Translations under genes and position numbers: made by a program
Notes under the pieces: model-generated
What the model was told of the DNA's origin: nothing
The model's input: only the letters and a program-made list of their open reading frames with translations
The model's database searches: none
In this document: in pieces, positions 23,618-34,944 of the stretch
How positions within the stretch are numbered: the stretch's first letter is position 1
How the letters are laid out: each line of letters starts with the position of its first letter
Assembly: GCA_008802785.1 (NCBI GenBank)
Contig: VUYT01000011.1
Location: 372,001-436,000 of the forward strand
Direction: 5' to 3'
DNA from: Symmetrospora coprosmae
Taxonomy: Eukaryota; Basidiomycota; Cystobasidiomycetes; Symmetrosporaceae
DNA: 64,000 nt

Positions 23618-25339
23618 TCATTGCTCCTTTGCTTCAGCCGAGATGAGCTCGTCCAGGCGGACAATCCGTTCCGGCATAGTCTGCAAACATGCCGAAGGAC
23701 GTAGATCAGCAGTAGTCTGTCCCGGAGGGAGAAGCGCCACGTACAGGATGCGAGTGCTTGTAAGCAGACCACAGGCCGTCGACATCCGTGACGGATTTGT
23801 TCTCGTTCCCGAGCCGGATGAGCGCCGACTTTAGATTGTCAGCGTACTCGTGCTCGTCGTTGCTGAGATCGAACGCAAACTTGTCCGCTTGGAACTCGAA
23901 GCGCCGTGAGACGGCGTGCACGACGAACGAGGTGATGGTGTCGAGCGGGCTGAGGAGGCTCATGGACACCATCAGGCCGATAATGAGCGGGCGCTCGCTG
24001 GTAAAGGAGAAGGCGCGGTACTTGGAGTGCAGAAGCGGCGTTGACTATTCTTGTCAGCTCTGCTTGATGAATATGGGACCGTCTGGTCAAGCGTCACATA
24101 CCAGCGCAGGGTTGAAGATGCTCAAGCGGATGAGGCTCAAATTAGCGAGCAGGATGACCTGGCTCATGAGCATCATTTTCGCAACGTGGTTCTTCTGCCA
24201 GTGCCCAAGCTCGTGTGCGAGAACCGCTTCGACCTCTTCCGGGGTGCTCGAGTCGAGGAGGGTGTCGTATAGCACGACGTGCTTTGAGAGGAATGGGAGG
24301 CCAGAGAAGTAGGCGTTGCTGTGCGAGCTCCGCGTCGAGCCGTCGATGACCCACAGCTTGCCGAGCGGAAAGTTGAGTCGCTTGGCAAGCGCCTCGGTCC
24401 TTCGTCCGACTTCAACGTAGTTCGGCTTGTCCGTGAACTCCTTCAGGGCTCGGAACTTGTTGAAGATGGGCGCGATGAGATACTGTTCGAACATCGAAGC
24501 AGGTCAGTCGGGATTGAACAGCTGCATATGCAGTACGGTCTGGTGCTCCGGACGCACTGGGTATGCCGGAATAAGGACGAGTTGGAGACCGATGACCATG
24601 GCCATGGCGTAAGACACAAAGGCTGGTCCAGCCCACTGAATAATCTTGAGCAGGGCAGCGATCAGAGGCAGTCCAAGGGCGGCTGACAGCACATTTGACT
24701 TGATGAAGTCGAGAATCCACGTCCGCACAGTCGTCTTGTTGAAGCCGTGCTGTGTGACCGCGAGTCAAGATCAGCGGCTATTCTGCGTCTACCGCGCGTA
24801 ACGAACGAGCTTGCCTTTTCTTCGAGGACAAAGGTCCTGTACAAGCTCGCCGGGACGGCCGTAACTTGCCCTACGAGGGAGAGGACGACTACAAACGCGA
24901 GCGAGTATACAATCTCGCCGTACTTGTTCACTCGCGGCAGGGTACCCGCAAAGTCCCACAGGAGCTTCAGGCCGGACAGCGCCTTTCCGCGGCCGAGAAG
25001 CGTTGTGCTCGCGACCGTCGAGTAGATGAGGGTCGTCTCTGCGAGATCGACGAGCGACGTGAGCTGGCCGAACCGCAGCTTGTCCTTGAGGTACGCTTGG
25101 GCGGCTAGGAAGTTTGACGTCATGTCTCTGGTCTTTGGGTCGGGTGCATTGTCGTCCTTCGCGGCTTTCGACGCAGGTACCGCTGCGACCTTGTCTAGGA
25201 GCGTAAAGTACGGCCCGAGGTGGGACGGGATCGTCTTCCAGTCGAGCTTGAGCAGCTGCCGCGAATTGAGCCAGCTGTCGAACCAGTGCTGGGCGACAGT
25301 CAGGCCCAGCGTGGCCTTGAGATAGTCGACCTGCACCAT
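23618..25339 (-). CDS. STE24: CAAX prenyl protease Ste24
   Basis: Zinc metalloprotease of the ER/inner nuclear membrane that trims prenylated proteins such as a-factor-type pheromones. The start MVQVDYLKATLGLTVAQHWF is followed by several membrane segments. The zinc motif is in EVEAVLAHELGHWQKNHVAK (HELGH), with the partner Glu in SRRFEFQADKFAFDL downstream. Other family blocks are SHSNAYFSGLPFLSKHVVLY and DGLWSAYKHSHP, joined over the last intron to TMPERIVRLDEL. The C-terminal exon (stop 23618-23620) was found by splicing after the SHP codons. There are several short introns. It is divergent from the UPF0598 gene and convergent with the uncharacterised gene at 22.6-23.5 kb. Confidence 0.95.
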
Positions 25340-25665
25340 GCTGCACGCGTGTGGATACTACGCGAGGGAAACGACAAGAAGCGAGACGCTCGTCCAATGA
25401 GCAAGGCGATGCGAGATGGTTGTGTTGGCAGAAGCGTGAGATGCATGGAAAGGGGGGATCCCTTCTGAACTCGACGAAGCACGCGCGGCTCTCCTCCGGG
25501 ACCGACCGAACAGCCCAAACGCACAAATAGACGTGACTCCTCGCTCGCATGGTAGCCGCTCCTGTATGGAATACTGCGAGCATCTCTTTGCGGCAATGCA
25601 CCAGGCGGGCCTGCCGCGATACCTACACCATCTCTCGGCCTCGCCGACAGCTGTCGACTTCGTCA
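25340..25665. promoter_or_regulatory. Divergent promoter, STE24 / UPF0598 gene
   Basis: A 326 bp interval between two start codons on opposite strands. No gene is supported inside it, although open frames of both adjacent genes appear to run on into it by chance. Confidence 0.45.
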
Positions 25666-26668
25666 ATGCGGAAGAACGCGACTGTACCAGAGCGAGACTA
25701 CTTCTGTGAATGACGATGATGCGCCTCCATGAGATCCGGGAGTGTCTACAAGAGGCGCTGATACATGGCCGTCGCGCTGTCAGACGACATGTTAGTTGAC
25801 CCCACATGCTAGACCGCTCGCACAGTCCTGATATCAAGGTGGCATCTGCAGAGACCAACATGGCCAGCTCTTCCTCTCCAACACCAAGATCGTGAGCATA
25901 GCTGTGCAGCCTTCCTGCCCGGCTGTGACCCGTGCTGACACGCCTGCCATACAGCGCAACTTCACCACCTGCTTCAAGGACCCTGCGTGCGTCGTCTCTG
26001 CAGGAATCATCAGGCAGCAGGACTGACGCGGTGCATGTGACTGACGCGGTGCATGCGCCCTCAGCTTCCTGGACTTCTTCTACTCCCGCATCAAGCCAGT
26101 GCCTCTGAGCTCGGAGAAGGAGAACGAGGAGACTGCGATGTTGCGTCGGCAGGGCTACACGTTCCTATCGCTCTGCGGAAAAGAGAGGAACTACATCCGA
26201 ACGCAGGATACGCCAATAGTGTTTCGCGCTCTGATCGAGACTGAAGCGTCGGACGAGGGAGCCTTGTCGAGATGTAAGTGTCTCTCTTTCGCACCCTTCA
26301 GTTCGATGCCAGCTGAAGGCTGCGGTTGGTCGACATTGCAAGACGGACTCCGATATGCCGGCACGCTCAGGACGGTCTTTCAGCCGTTTGCGCTCCGGGT
26401 CGATAATCGAGGCTACTTGTACCATCCGTCGCCGTTGCCGACCACCGCACCGCGACGAAAGAAGGCCGCCACAGGTGGCCGTGGACCGCCAAACCCGTAC
26501 GGCCAGTACAGCCTGCTCGCGTCCGAGCTGGTCCTAAGCACCTTTAGCCAAGGTCTAGACATCGATGAAGCGTCTGGCATTGGAGAGTACGCCTGGCAGG
26601 GACAGAGGTACGCCATCTCAAGCCTTGAAGCCAGCGACGTGACGAGAGGAAGGGGTTATCCCGAATAA
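25666..26668 (+). CDS. UPF0598 family protein (C8orf82-like)
   Basis: Homologue of the small UPF0598 family, whose members are mostly predicted mitochondrial and have no established function. Matching blocks in order: PERDYF near the start; DQHGQLFLSNTKI; RNFTTCFKDPAFLDFFYSRI; GYTFLSLCGKERNYIRTQD; TPIVFRAL; LRYAGTLRTVFQPFALRVDN; RGYLYHPSP; and WQGQRYAISSL. The block order and the FLSLCGKERN core match the human protein. Confident introns are 25892-25954 and 25986-26063; another lies at about 26275-26344. The first intron, between the RDYF codons and DQHGQ, is not settled, so the start at 25666 is provisional. A Lys/Arg-rich loop (APRRKKAATGG) is a fungal addition. Confidence 0.8.
26021..26056. 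repeat. 18-bp tandem duplication inside an intron
   Basis: Two adjacent 18 bp units (actgacgcggtgcatgtg and actgacgcggtgcatgcg) differ at one base. They lie within the 78-nt intron of the UPF0598 gene and duplicate its CTGAC branch-like site. Confidence 0.85.
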
Positions 26669-26856
26669 GGCAGTACCTCATCGCATTGGATTGTGTAGCC
26701 GTAGAGTGTAGCAATGAGCATGCCTTCAAGCGGCCCTCACTTACTTATTCTGAGGCGGTCGGCGGGAGCGAGCCCTCCGCGATTTTCGTCGGTCATCCTG
26801 CGGCAAGGAGCCCTCCTTTCTCTCAGCCTTTCGACCATTCTCGACTTCCACTCGCA

Positions 26857-27964
26857 ATGCCACGACGACTTGGAGCATCCGTGCCAGCGACAGTCTCGCG
26901 CCTGCTACAGGGCGGCCTCATCCCACAGCCGCCAGCGTGGTTCAGCGCCGTGGGGTCGGTCGCTCCCTTGCGGCCTTCGTTGACGCGCACGGTGCCCAAG
27001 CAGTCGACGAGCAGCAACGATGGAAGCAGCAGGAAGGGCAAGGAGGCAAAGAAGCCGTCGTCTGCAGCTTCCTCGTCGTCCGCGTCGAATGACGACCTGC
27101 CCCAATGGCAAGGGAACCGCCGGCTGAGCGCGGCCAGGCTCAAGTCGATGAAGTACCGCCCGCCCAAGCCTGCGCCGATACCGGGGATGGAGCTGCACGA
27201 CAAGCTCAGGCGGATGTTCTACGCGGATCATCCCTTTGAGGCGTTCAGGGGCATCAACCTCGTAGAGGCGGACGGCGTCCTGGCTGAGCAGGACAAGCCA
27301 GGACCCAAGGGAGAAGCCTGGACAGAACTAAGGCAGCGCAGCTGGAACCCTAGCCCAGAGGAGTGGGTGCCGCTTGCTCATATAAGTATGCTACGTCAAT
27401 GGGGTGGGAGTGGTTACTGACGGCTCCCGCTCCACTCGCTCACCCTCCTCAAACAGCTGCGTCGACTTTGCCATCAACATGCACACCGCGCACGGCATCC
27501 CCGTCGCCCTAGCATACTCCTCCGCTGTGCAGCAGTTCCAGTCGCTCCGCGCGTCGTACGAGATCTCGCTCAATGCGGCGCAGGCCGAGCTCGAGGCGCA
27601 CGGCCTGGTGTGGCCGACGGAATTCTCGCCCATCGACCGGCTCGTCCGCGCCGAGGACCGCAATATCGCCGACGTGCTCAAGGACGGCTACCGTCCTGCG
27701 GCTGCCGAGGCCAGTCTCGACATTCCCCTGCGGTCAATCGGCAGCCTGGCTAGCAGCTCGTCCCTGGCGACGTCTACGCCGTCAAGTCGGCTGCTCAACC
27801 CGGAGCAGGCAAAGCCGAAAGCGTGGTCACAGGGCAAGGACTACCTGGCGGGGAGGAAGGCTAGCAGTGCAGCAGGAGGCAGTGATATCAGGGCGGCAAG
27901 CGTGGCTGCTGTGACGGGCGAGGCGCGGCCTGATGATCTCTTTGGTCTCGGTCCGTCCTCGTAG
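26857..27964 (+). CDS. RSM25: Mitochondrial small-subunit ribosomal protein mS23 (Rsm25/MRPS23-type)
   Basis: Component of the mitochondrial small ribosomal subunit. Exon 1 (26857-27362) begins MPRRLGASVPATVSRLLQGG, then has PQPPAWFSAVGSVAPLRP, YRPPKPAPIP, and LRRMFYADHPFEAFRG before VLAEQDKP. A GTGGGT donor and a CAAACAG acceptor (intron 27363-27456) complete an Asp codon and lead to CVDFAINMHTAHGIPVALAY and then a helix (VQQFQSLRASYEISL). This is the Rsm25 order: AW-F-V repeat, YRPPK, FY-HP-E and a C-terminal helical part. The tail is Ser/Ala-rich. Length is about 337 residues. It lies 190 bp downstream of the UPF0598 gene on the same strand. Confidence 0.85.
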
Positions 27965-28231
27965 GCTCCCGGTCACAAGCTTGTAGCGCGCCAGGAGGAG
28001 AGTGACGTCCATCGCAAAGGGAGCTCCCTGCCATGTCACGGAGATGCGTACTGTCATTGCAGTGGAGCCTGCCATCCCTCGTTATCGATGTCGTCCGCAC
28101 TGTCTGCGCCTCCCTCTGTCCGTCCTTCATGGCGATCTCCTGAAACGTGACCAGTTTCTGGACTGGCTGCTCTTGCTCTCTCTCCGCCTTCGCCTTCGCC
28201 ATTCATTGCATAGCAGAAGTGGTGCACCGCC

Positions 28232-31200
28232 ATGGAGCAGGTGCCTCAACATGACAACCCCGTTGCAGCTACCGTCTCGTGCGTGCTCGCCATCGACGGG
28301 GGCGACCGCCTCGCAAAGGAATGGCTCGCACTCAGCAATGGCTACATCCCTGCCATCATAAAGTGCGTGATGGGATGAGATGGTGTGATATGCCCATGGC
28401 TGTTGCTGCTGCTGCTGCTGACGTTGTTTCCATGCTGACTCGCTGCTCTCCCCCGGTTGGGCGCGCCCTTGCAGGCAGATGGGGACGCTGCACCCCCAGG
28501 CACAGGTGTGCACTTCCTCGTCGATGCATCCTCCCACTTTCTTCCCCTTCTCTTTTCCTCTCTGACACCTTCCCGCATTTCCCACCCGTCTCCCCTTCCC
28601 GCAGCTCGAGATCGCGTCCATCACAATCAACTCGCTGCGCCCCACCTCGTCCCGGCCGCTCCACATCCGCCCTTTCCAGCCAGCCGCAACATTCGTGCAG
28701 ACCATGCCCGCCCTCGTCGCGACTGACTCTGTGCCAACGGCTAACTGGAAGGGCAAAGGGCGAGAGTCGACAGCGGACATTGACTTTGCGGTTCTCGAGG
28801 GCCTGGTGGCGGCTACATCGGTACGTGCAGGCGATGCGATGCCGCTGCAGCTGCTCTCCACTTTGCTGATCCGATCTGATGCACGCAAACACACACGCAC
28901 ACACACACGCACACACACACAGATGCTCGAAGCGCGAAAGTCGAGGACCTCGTACCTCCTTGTCGTCTCTGCGCAGGATATCCCCACCGTCGCGCTATGG
29001 GAGGACGATACCCCGCATGCCCTGCCGCGGACTAGCCTCTGGCCGGACCTCCTGCCCGATGTAACGGAAAAGATCAAGGGCCTCTACCTATCGGACGCCT
29101 GGCGAGCCCTCATCTATCATCTGAGCGCGGTGGGTGCACGTCCGCAGCCTCCTCTGTGAGCGGGCATGGACAAACACTGACTGAGTTCCCTTGGCTCCCC
29201 TCAGAATGTCGTCCACCTGTGCACCATTACCACACGCTACCTTCCCCGTCTCGAGGAGCTGCAGCGCCAAGTGACAGCCTCACAGAGCTCGACATCGCAG
29301 TCGCTTCCGAATCTTCAAGATCCAGAGCATGCCATCCTCCTTAGCGGTTTCCAGCCCGGCCACGCGCCGACGTCAATGGTCAACCCAAACAAGCGCGGTC
29401 ACTCTGATTCCATCTCAGTGTCATACCCGAGCAATGGGCGGAACAACCAGCAGCAGCTCGGTCTAGGGACGCCATCCGAGCACCCGAACAAGAGGCTGAA
29501 GAAGTCGCCAGGTGCCGAAAATGCCGGGCTTCCTGGAGCGGTGCCAGCAGCGTCGGAGATGCCCAGCAGAGAGGCGCAGCAGGTTGCGGGTACCCAGCAA
29601 AGTTACATCCAGCAGGAGCCGCAGGGCTACCAGGTCAACTCGATGTCTCTCGACCTGCCACCGAGCATGCAGCCGCAGCAGCCGCAGCAGCAAGCACCTG
29701 GCGCCGCGCGGAATCTCACGGCGCAGGAGATGCAGGCCCGGCGGGACGAGGTGAAGTCACAGATGAAGCAGTTCCTTACGGGCCTGGCGAAGATGACGAA
29801 GGAAGGGAACATCAGCATGGAGAAGGCCAAGATTACTGCGGAGAAAGTACGAGCCGAGGCGATGAAGAAGTGGGCGCCTCCTTTCTTGAGCATCTGCCCT
29901 TAGAGACGCACTGACAGCTGACGACTGTCCGTGGCCACAGGTTGCAACTGCTCGACGTACTAGAACAGACGCAGTCGCAGAACAACAGCAGCAATCAGGA
30001 TGCTGGTCAAGTCCAGCTGGCCCTGCAAAGCGGTGGCGATGGGTCTCAGTCAGCAAGTGCGGCACTGCCGAGTGCCGCACAGGCTGCCCTCGATGCGCAA
30101 CAGCCTCCACTCGTGCCTCAGCCGAGTAACCCTGCCTGGAACGCCGCCCAGCAGCAGACTCATCAGCGGCAGCAGTCGACATCGAGCACAACCCCGCAGA
30201 TGCAGCAGAGCGGTACGACCGGACAGGCATGGCAGAAGCAGCCACAGCAGCCTCAGGGTGCAGATGGCAGTGTTGCAGTCCAGCAAGTCCAGCAAGTCCC
30301 GCAGACTGCACCGCAGTCGGTGCTTGCCCAGTCTAGTGCCTCCGCGCAAGGCTCGCCGCGCAAAGGCCAGCAGCAGCAACCGACACCTGTCTGGTCTGGC
30401 CCGATCCAGTGGGCTATGATCGATCCCATCAGCAAGATGAAGCGCGATCTGGCGTTCTATGTCGAGGCGCGCCCTGTTCGAGCGTCTGCTGTGGCTGAAC
30501 TGTGCGTTCCCCCTCTACTCTCCCGAACCCAATTACAGTGGAGTCCGAAGCTGACGCATAATGTCGCTATACACCTCGCAGCACCAATGTGCAGTGGCCG
30601 ACCATGATGGAAGTCTCGTCCATCTATCCCATGGGCATGCAGGACCTGCAGAAGTACGCCACGGACCACAAGATTCAAGTAATTCAGTTTGGTCGTGCGA
30701 GTGCTCCCTTTGTCGAGAGCATGGGGATGAGCGCCCAGCAGAACGACACGCTGTACCAGCTGCTCGCCAAGAACCTCGAAGGCAAGCAGAGTGTCGGCGT
30801 CGTCAAGCTGCCGGGGACGAACAGAGGCATTGTGATTGTCTCCCTACCACAGCAGAGCAAGCTGGTCGGGCTGGTCTTTGTCACGACGCCGTTGCCGCCC
30901 AAGACGCCGGCATCGGGCCAGCCGAGGCAGGGCGCACCCACAATGCAGCAGCAGCAGCAGGCCGCGTATCAGACGCTCCAGCAGCAGCAGCAGGCGCAAG
31001 GCCAGCCGCCACCGCCGCCAATCAGCAAGGGTGCGCGTGATGCGGGTGGAGTGGGGTCAAATATCGTTCCCTCCCCGCAGCTATCCGGCCAAGCAGCTTT
31101 CCAACCGCAGCAACACCAGCAGAACTACCAAGCGAACCAGCCAGCACAGCCCGGGCAGCAGCAGTTCATGCCGAGTCAGAACTTCACGAGCCCTTCTATG

Positions 31201-31365
31201 GCCAACCAGCAGTCTGCGCTTAACGCAGGTCCTTTCAATGCATTCTCGTCCGGCAGCGCGACCACGTCCGCTCCGCAGTTTACCGACGCCCAATTCCAGG
31301 AGATGCTAGCGCAGATGCAGAGAGCTCAGCAGATGCAACAGCTGCAGCAGCAGAATCAACAGTAG
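28232..31365 (+). CDS. MED25: Mediator subunit 25-like protein (VWA + ACID/PTOV domains)
   Basis: Mediator subunit that receives signals from transcriptional activators. The N-terminal VWA-like domain starts VSCVLAIDGGDRLAKEWLAL, GYIPAIIK and continues over several exons through LEIASITINSLRPTS, SRTSYLLVVSAQDIP, WRALIYHLSA and VVHLCTITTRYLPRLEEL. A Gln/Pro-rich linker with a possible NLS (PNKRLKKSPG) and a helical segment (EVKSQMKQFLTGLAKMTKEG) follow. The ACID/PTOV domain begins PTPVWSGPIQWAMIDP and runs through NVQWPTMMEVSSIYPMGM and GVVKLPGTNRGIVIVSLP to KLVGLVFVTTPLP. The tail is almost entirely Gln/Asn/Pro. At least six introns are present. Budding yeast lacks Med25. Assignment rests on the domain pair and the W-SG-I-W start of the ACID fold. 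Confidence 0.8.
28886..28922. repeat. (CA)n repeat forming a 3' splice site
   Basis: An imperfect CA/CG-CA run of about 37 nt ends in ACACACAG, which serves as the acceptor of a MED25 intron (next exon begins MLEARKSRTS). Confidence 0.85.
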
Positions 31366-31538
31366 CAGTAAATAGAGCGGCCGTACGGGGTCTGAAGAGC
31401 AGAAGATCGAATTGGTGCATGACCGCTGCAGGGCCAGATTTCGGTAGTCTAACGCGCCTAATCATATACAACAACAGCTCAGGAAGTCAGAGAGAATCAG
31501 GCAAATCTAGGAATTCCACCCACGCCTGGATACAATGC

Positions 31539-33812
31539 TCAAGCAGGAACGGGCAGCTCGGTCATCTCGGTATCTGGCGCGTCGAGTCGCCCATGCTTGA
31601 GCTCGCTGCTTCGCGCAGCTGCAGCGGCAGCCTCCTCTTCCTCCCTCTTGCGTTTGCTCGAGCCGCTCGGCGCGACGCCCGAGAGGAGCTTGTTCGCGTC
31701 CTTGCTGGTGAAGTTGATGAACAACGGCGCGCCTCTTGAGCCGCGACGCCCGCCTCGTCCGACGTATCGGCGAGATGCAGGCGAGGACGTGGTGGCTCGG
31801 GGTGTGCCATTCTGACCAGTGGATGACGGACCAGCCGTCACGGGGGCTGACATTGGGACGGCCGAAGCAGATCGGGTCTGATCGCCTCCCGGAGAAGCTG
31901 TAGGCGTGCGTGTCGGGGGCGAGGCGAGCCTGAGCATCCCTGGGCCGACTGTCGATCTCCGCAGCGCTAGGTTACTCGAGGCGATGCGGCCTGGTCCAGG
32001 GCCGAGATAGGCCGAAGAGAACGACAGGCGATGAGGTCCGGCTTGGGACCGGCTAGCCGACAGCTGCTGCTGCTGCTGTTGCTGTTGCTGTTGCTCAAGG
32101 GCAGCAGGGCCGAAAGGCAGCATGGTCGCCGAATCAACGGATGAGCCCCGCCGGCGGTCCATCTCCTCTGGGTACGCTGCGATGCTGTACGGCTGCACTG
32201 GCGCCGCCTCATCTGCAGGCGGACACGATGCTGGCCGCTCGAGGTGAGCGCCGTGCGCGAGCGGGTCGTCCATCTCGTTGATGGGTGTGACGATTGGGTT
32301 GAAGCCGTGGAAGCTGGCGAAGTTCCAGTGGGAGGCTTGGCCGGATACGGGAAGAGCAGGGAGGAGGCGTGTCGGCGAGAGGAGCTGTAAAGGCTGCGGC
32401 TGCGTGTGCGGGCGGCCTGCTGGTGGCACCGCGAGGCTGAAGGATGTCTGCCAGCCCGTGTTCTGTGGCTCCGGATAGCTCGTTTGCAGAGCCACAGGTG
32501 CGGCCTCCATGGTTGGCGAGAGAGGATCCGGGCCGAGCATGTGCAGGTCCTCTGGCTGGAGGAGGACGCCAGAAAAATTGTAGTTCTCGAAAGCGGATAC
32601 CTGCGCTTGCGTAGGTGTCTGCTGCTCCGAGTGTGATTGCGAGGATCCGACGTGCATCTGCATCGGCTGCGAGTACTGATACTGCATCGAGTGATTCGAG
32701 CTGGTCGGCGAGTACAAGGCCGTGGAGCCAATCATGCGCCCCTGGCTGGTATTCTCGCTTTGCTGCTGCTGCAGGGGATAGGGCGGGGAGACGGGATATT
32801 GAGCCTGCTGTGGCGTGCCGAATACCTCTGCATAAAGTCGCTCGACTTCACTCGTCTGCTCCGGCGTGGGCGCGGGCACCGGTGTCGAAGTCGATGCGCT
32901 TCGCTGCTGCTGCTGCTGCTGCTGCTGCCCGAGGACCGGCGTCGTGGGTATTTCAAGCGTGGATCTAGAGCGTGTCGGTGACCTGCTCGTCACGGCCGGG
33001 TCCGAGTTGCTGTTGCCCTGCATCGACGGCCGACGCAGTACAGAAGGATGCGGGCGCGATGCCGTCGGTTGGAAAGTGACGACAGAGGCGCGGCGGGGCG
33101 GAGAGGTGGTATCTGTGTTGACACCAAGGTACTGCCCGTGTGTGGGGCCGGACCCGGACAGCTGGCGTGCCGGCTGCTGCTGGTACACTTGCTGCGAGGG
33201 CGAGTACAGCGGCATCTGTATCTGCGGCTGCATGTGCGCACTGCTATTTTGCTGCTGGGACGAGAGCGACATGCGCTGCATGCGTTGAAGAGTCGGACGC
33301 CCACCACTCCCCGGCGAAAGGAGGCCCTTGTTGGCGAGGTACGATTCCTGCATTGCCCCGAATACACTCTCGCCTGCTTGTACGCCTGTCGCGTTCATAT
33401 CGAGCGGAGTGATAGGCGTGCCAAGGCTGGACGAGATACTACTGCGATACGAGGACGTGCCCGTCGGTGCAGGCGAGAGGCGACTTGCTGTTGTCGAGGC
33501 GGACGACATTGATGAAGCGAACGACGCGTTCGATGAAATGGATGTGCTCCTAGGATTGCCGTATGCGCTCATGCTCCCATAGCGGCTCGTTGACGCCTCT
33601 GAGGAAGCTACGTAGCTTTCGTACGGCTGCTGCTTGTATGCAGCCGGCTGCGGCGGGATGTACACGCCAAAGGTGGACGTCAACGGGTCGGCATAGAACG
33701 GTTCGTGTGCAGCATGGATGGGGCTCGGGCCGGAGCTGGAGCTTGGACCAGCTTGTGGTTGATGCGGGTGTGGCACCTGGCCCTGTTGGTAGTATCCGCT
33801 GTAGCCTTGCAT
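31539..33812 (-). CDS. Gln/Ser/Pro-rich orphan protein with basic/acidic C-terminal motif
   Basis: One intron-free frame of 757 residues; function unknown. Most of it is low-complexity sequence, with Ser/Thr runs near the N-terminus (SSNASFASSMSSASTTASRL), poly-Gln patches and Pro-rich segments. The only ordered-looking part is the C-terminus: an Arg/Gly cluster (RRYVGRGGRRGSRG), then PLFINFTSKDANKLLSGVAP, SGSSKRKREEEE and an Ala/Glu helix. Arg/Gly cluster, KRKR and composition suggest a nuclear or RNA-associated protein; that is inference. It is convergent with MED25, with stops about 170 bp apart. Codon use and frame length support real coding sequence. Confidence 0.75.
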   Translation of the reverse strand: MQGYSGYYQQGQVPHPHQPQAGPSSSSGPSPIHAAHEPFYADPLTSTFGVYIPPQPAAYKQQPYESYVASSEASTSRYGSMSAYGNPRSTSISSNASFASSMSSASTTASRLSPAPTGTSSYRSSISSSLGTPITPLDMNATGVQAGESVFGAMQESYLANKGLLSPGSGGRPTLQRMQRMSLSSQQQNSSAHMQPQIQMPLYSPSQQVYQQQPARQLSGSGPTHGQYLGVNTDTTSPPRRASVVTFQPTASRPHPSVLRRPSMQGNSNSDPAVTSRSPTRSRSTLEIPTTPVLGQQQQQQQQRSASTSTPVPAPTPEQTSEVERLYAEVFGTPQQAQYPVSPPYPLQQQQSENTSQGRMIGSTALYSPTSSNHSMQYQYSQPMQMHVGSSQSHSEQQTPTQAQVSAFENYNFSGVLLQPEDLHMLGPDPLSPTMEAAPVALQTSYPEPQNTGWQTSFSLAVPPAGRPHTQPQPLQLLSPTRLLPALPVSGQASHWNFASFHGFNPIVTPINEMDDPLAHGAHLERPASCPPADEAAPVQPYSIAAYPEEMDRRRGSSVDSATMLPFGPAALEQQQQQQQQQQLSASRSQAGPHRLSFSSAYLGPGPGRIASSNLALRRSTVGPGMLRLASPPTRTPTASPGGDQTRSASAVPMSAPVTAGPSSTGQNGTPRATTSSPASRRYVGRGGRRGSRGAPLFINFTSKDANKLLSGVAPSGSSKRKREEEEAAAAAARSSELKHGRLDAPDTEMTELPVPA

Positions 33813-34259
33813 CGTGTCAAGGTGTCTGCGCAGTGGGCGTAGCTAAACTGTCGGACGCAAGTGAAGTGAGCAGGAGCGCGTCAGCACTCGTCGACTTTGC
33901 GTGGTGTAGAACCGGGTGCGCATCGACTTGTCAGGTACAGGACCCCGTGCCGGAGGCAGCGCCAGGGCAGGCCGGTCAGGTACCGACCCACGCAAGGCTC
34001 GGTATCCACGACAGCGAGGACCTGTGCCGGGGCCAGCGGCGACGCCTGTAAACGTGGCCTGCCTCGATGAGGCCGACGACATCACGGGCGACTGCCGACA
34101 CGTCCATGGACCGCCTCTCGGCTGCCATCAGCAGAAGCATGACTCACTCTACCCGAAGCCGCCCCGAGGATCTCCTGCACGCGCCACGCCGATGGCCACA
34201 GCGGTATATGCAGGAAGCTGCCGCTTTTCAATGCCCTTCGTATGAGTGTTATCCGCCGG

Positions 34260-34308
34260 AGATGCGTATGCGTATGCGTCGGTGCGTAGGTGCGTGCGTA
34301 TGCGTAGC
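34260..34308. repeat. Imperfect ATGCGT/GTGCGT repeat
   Basis: Irregular hexanucleotide-like repeats of atgcgt and gtgcgt in intergenic DNA. Confidence 0.8.
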
Positions 34309-34913
34309 TGTACGCAGATGGGCAGATGTATATGCCGTGCACAGTCCCGGATTCAGCGGTGGTCAGGTCAGGTCAGTCGGTGATGAGGCAAGGGAGGGTG
34401 CCGGGATGGGAGGGGTCCGACGCATATAGAGGCGGCTTGCATGAATGCCCTGGGCACTGGGCGCATCGACGCTTATTCTTGCGAGAATGTCGCGCGCGCC
34501 GCTCCGAGTCGCTCTTCCATCTCGGAGCTTGAGGGGCCCGACCACGCTTGTCGGGTGGCCCTCTCAAGGGGAGGGCGGCGCGGGCCGGAGCTTCGACTAG
34601 GGCGCCTGCCAGTTTGAGCGTTGCGCGTTGTGCGGCCGTCAGTGCCCATTGTCCATTGTCAGTGTGCGCATAACCTGATATCTGTCATTGCATGGCGGTC
34701 AAACGTGTGCAGTCATGCGACTGCCTCTTCGGGGTGCATGCAAGGGCAAGTCCCAGGGGTGCCGGCGTGGCGCGCAGAGGCTGGTCGGCCCTGCTCCTGC
34801 CCCATCCGGCGAGTGGCGCCGAAGCTCACCCATCTCCGAGGAACATGCAGCCGAGTAGCACAGCGCTTGACTCTATTCAACCTGGGTCGCTTTACCCTAG
34901 AGACTAATCGCTG

Positions 34914-34944
34914 CCAGTCGCCAGTCGCCAGTCGCCAGCCGCCA
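34914..34944. repeat. (CCAGTCG)n heptanucleotide repeat
   Basis: About four tandem ccagtcg units, the last two diverged to ccagccg-like, in intergenic DNA. Confidence 0.8.

Noticed and set aside
25358-25861. Minus-strand frame of 167 codons upstream of STE24
   Set aside because: Arg/Ser/Cys-rich without motifs, and opposite the first exons of the UPF0598 gene.
27386-27410. Apparent 25-nt intron in the mS23 gene
   Set aside because: A donor at 27363 (GTGGGT) with the acceptor at 27456 gives a normal 94-nt intron and restores the expected PEDCVDF sequence.
28127-29077. Long minus-strand open frame opposite MED25
   Set aside because: It overlaps the VWA-domain exons and introns of MED25, translates to Cys/Arg/Ser-rich sequence without motifs, and includes the CA repeat. 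Treated as a shadow frame.
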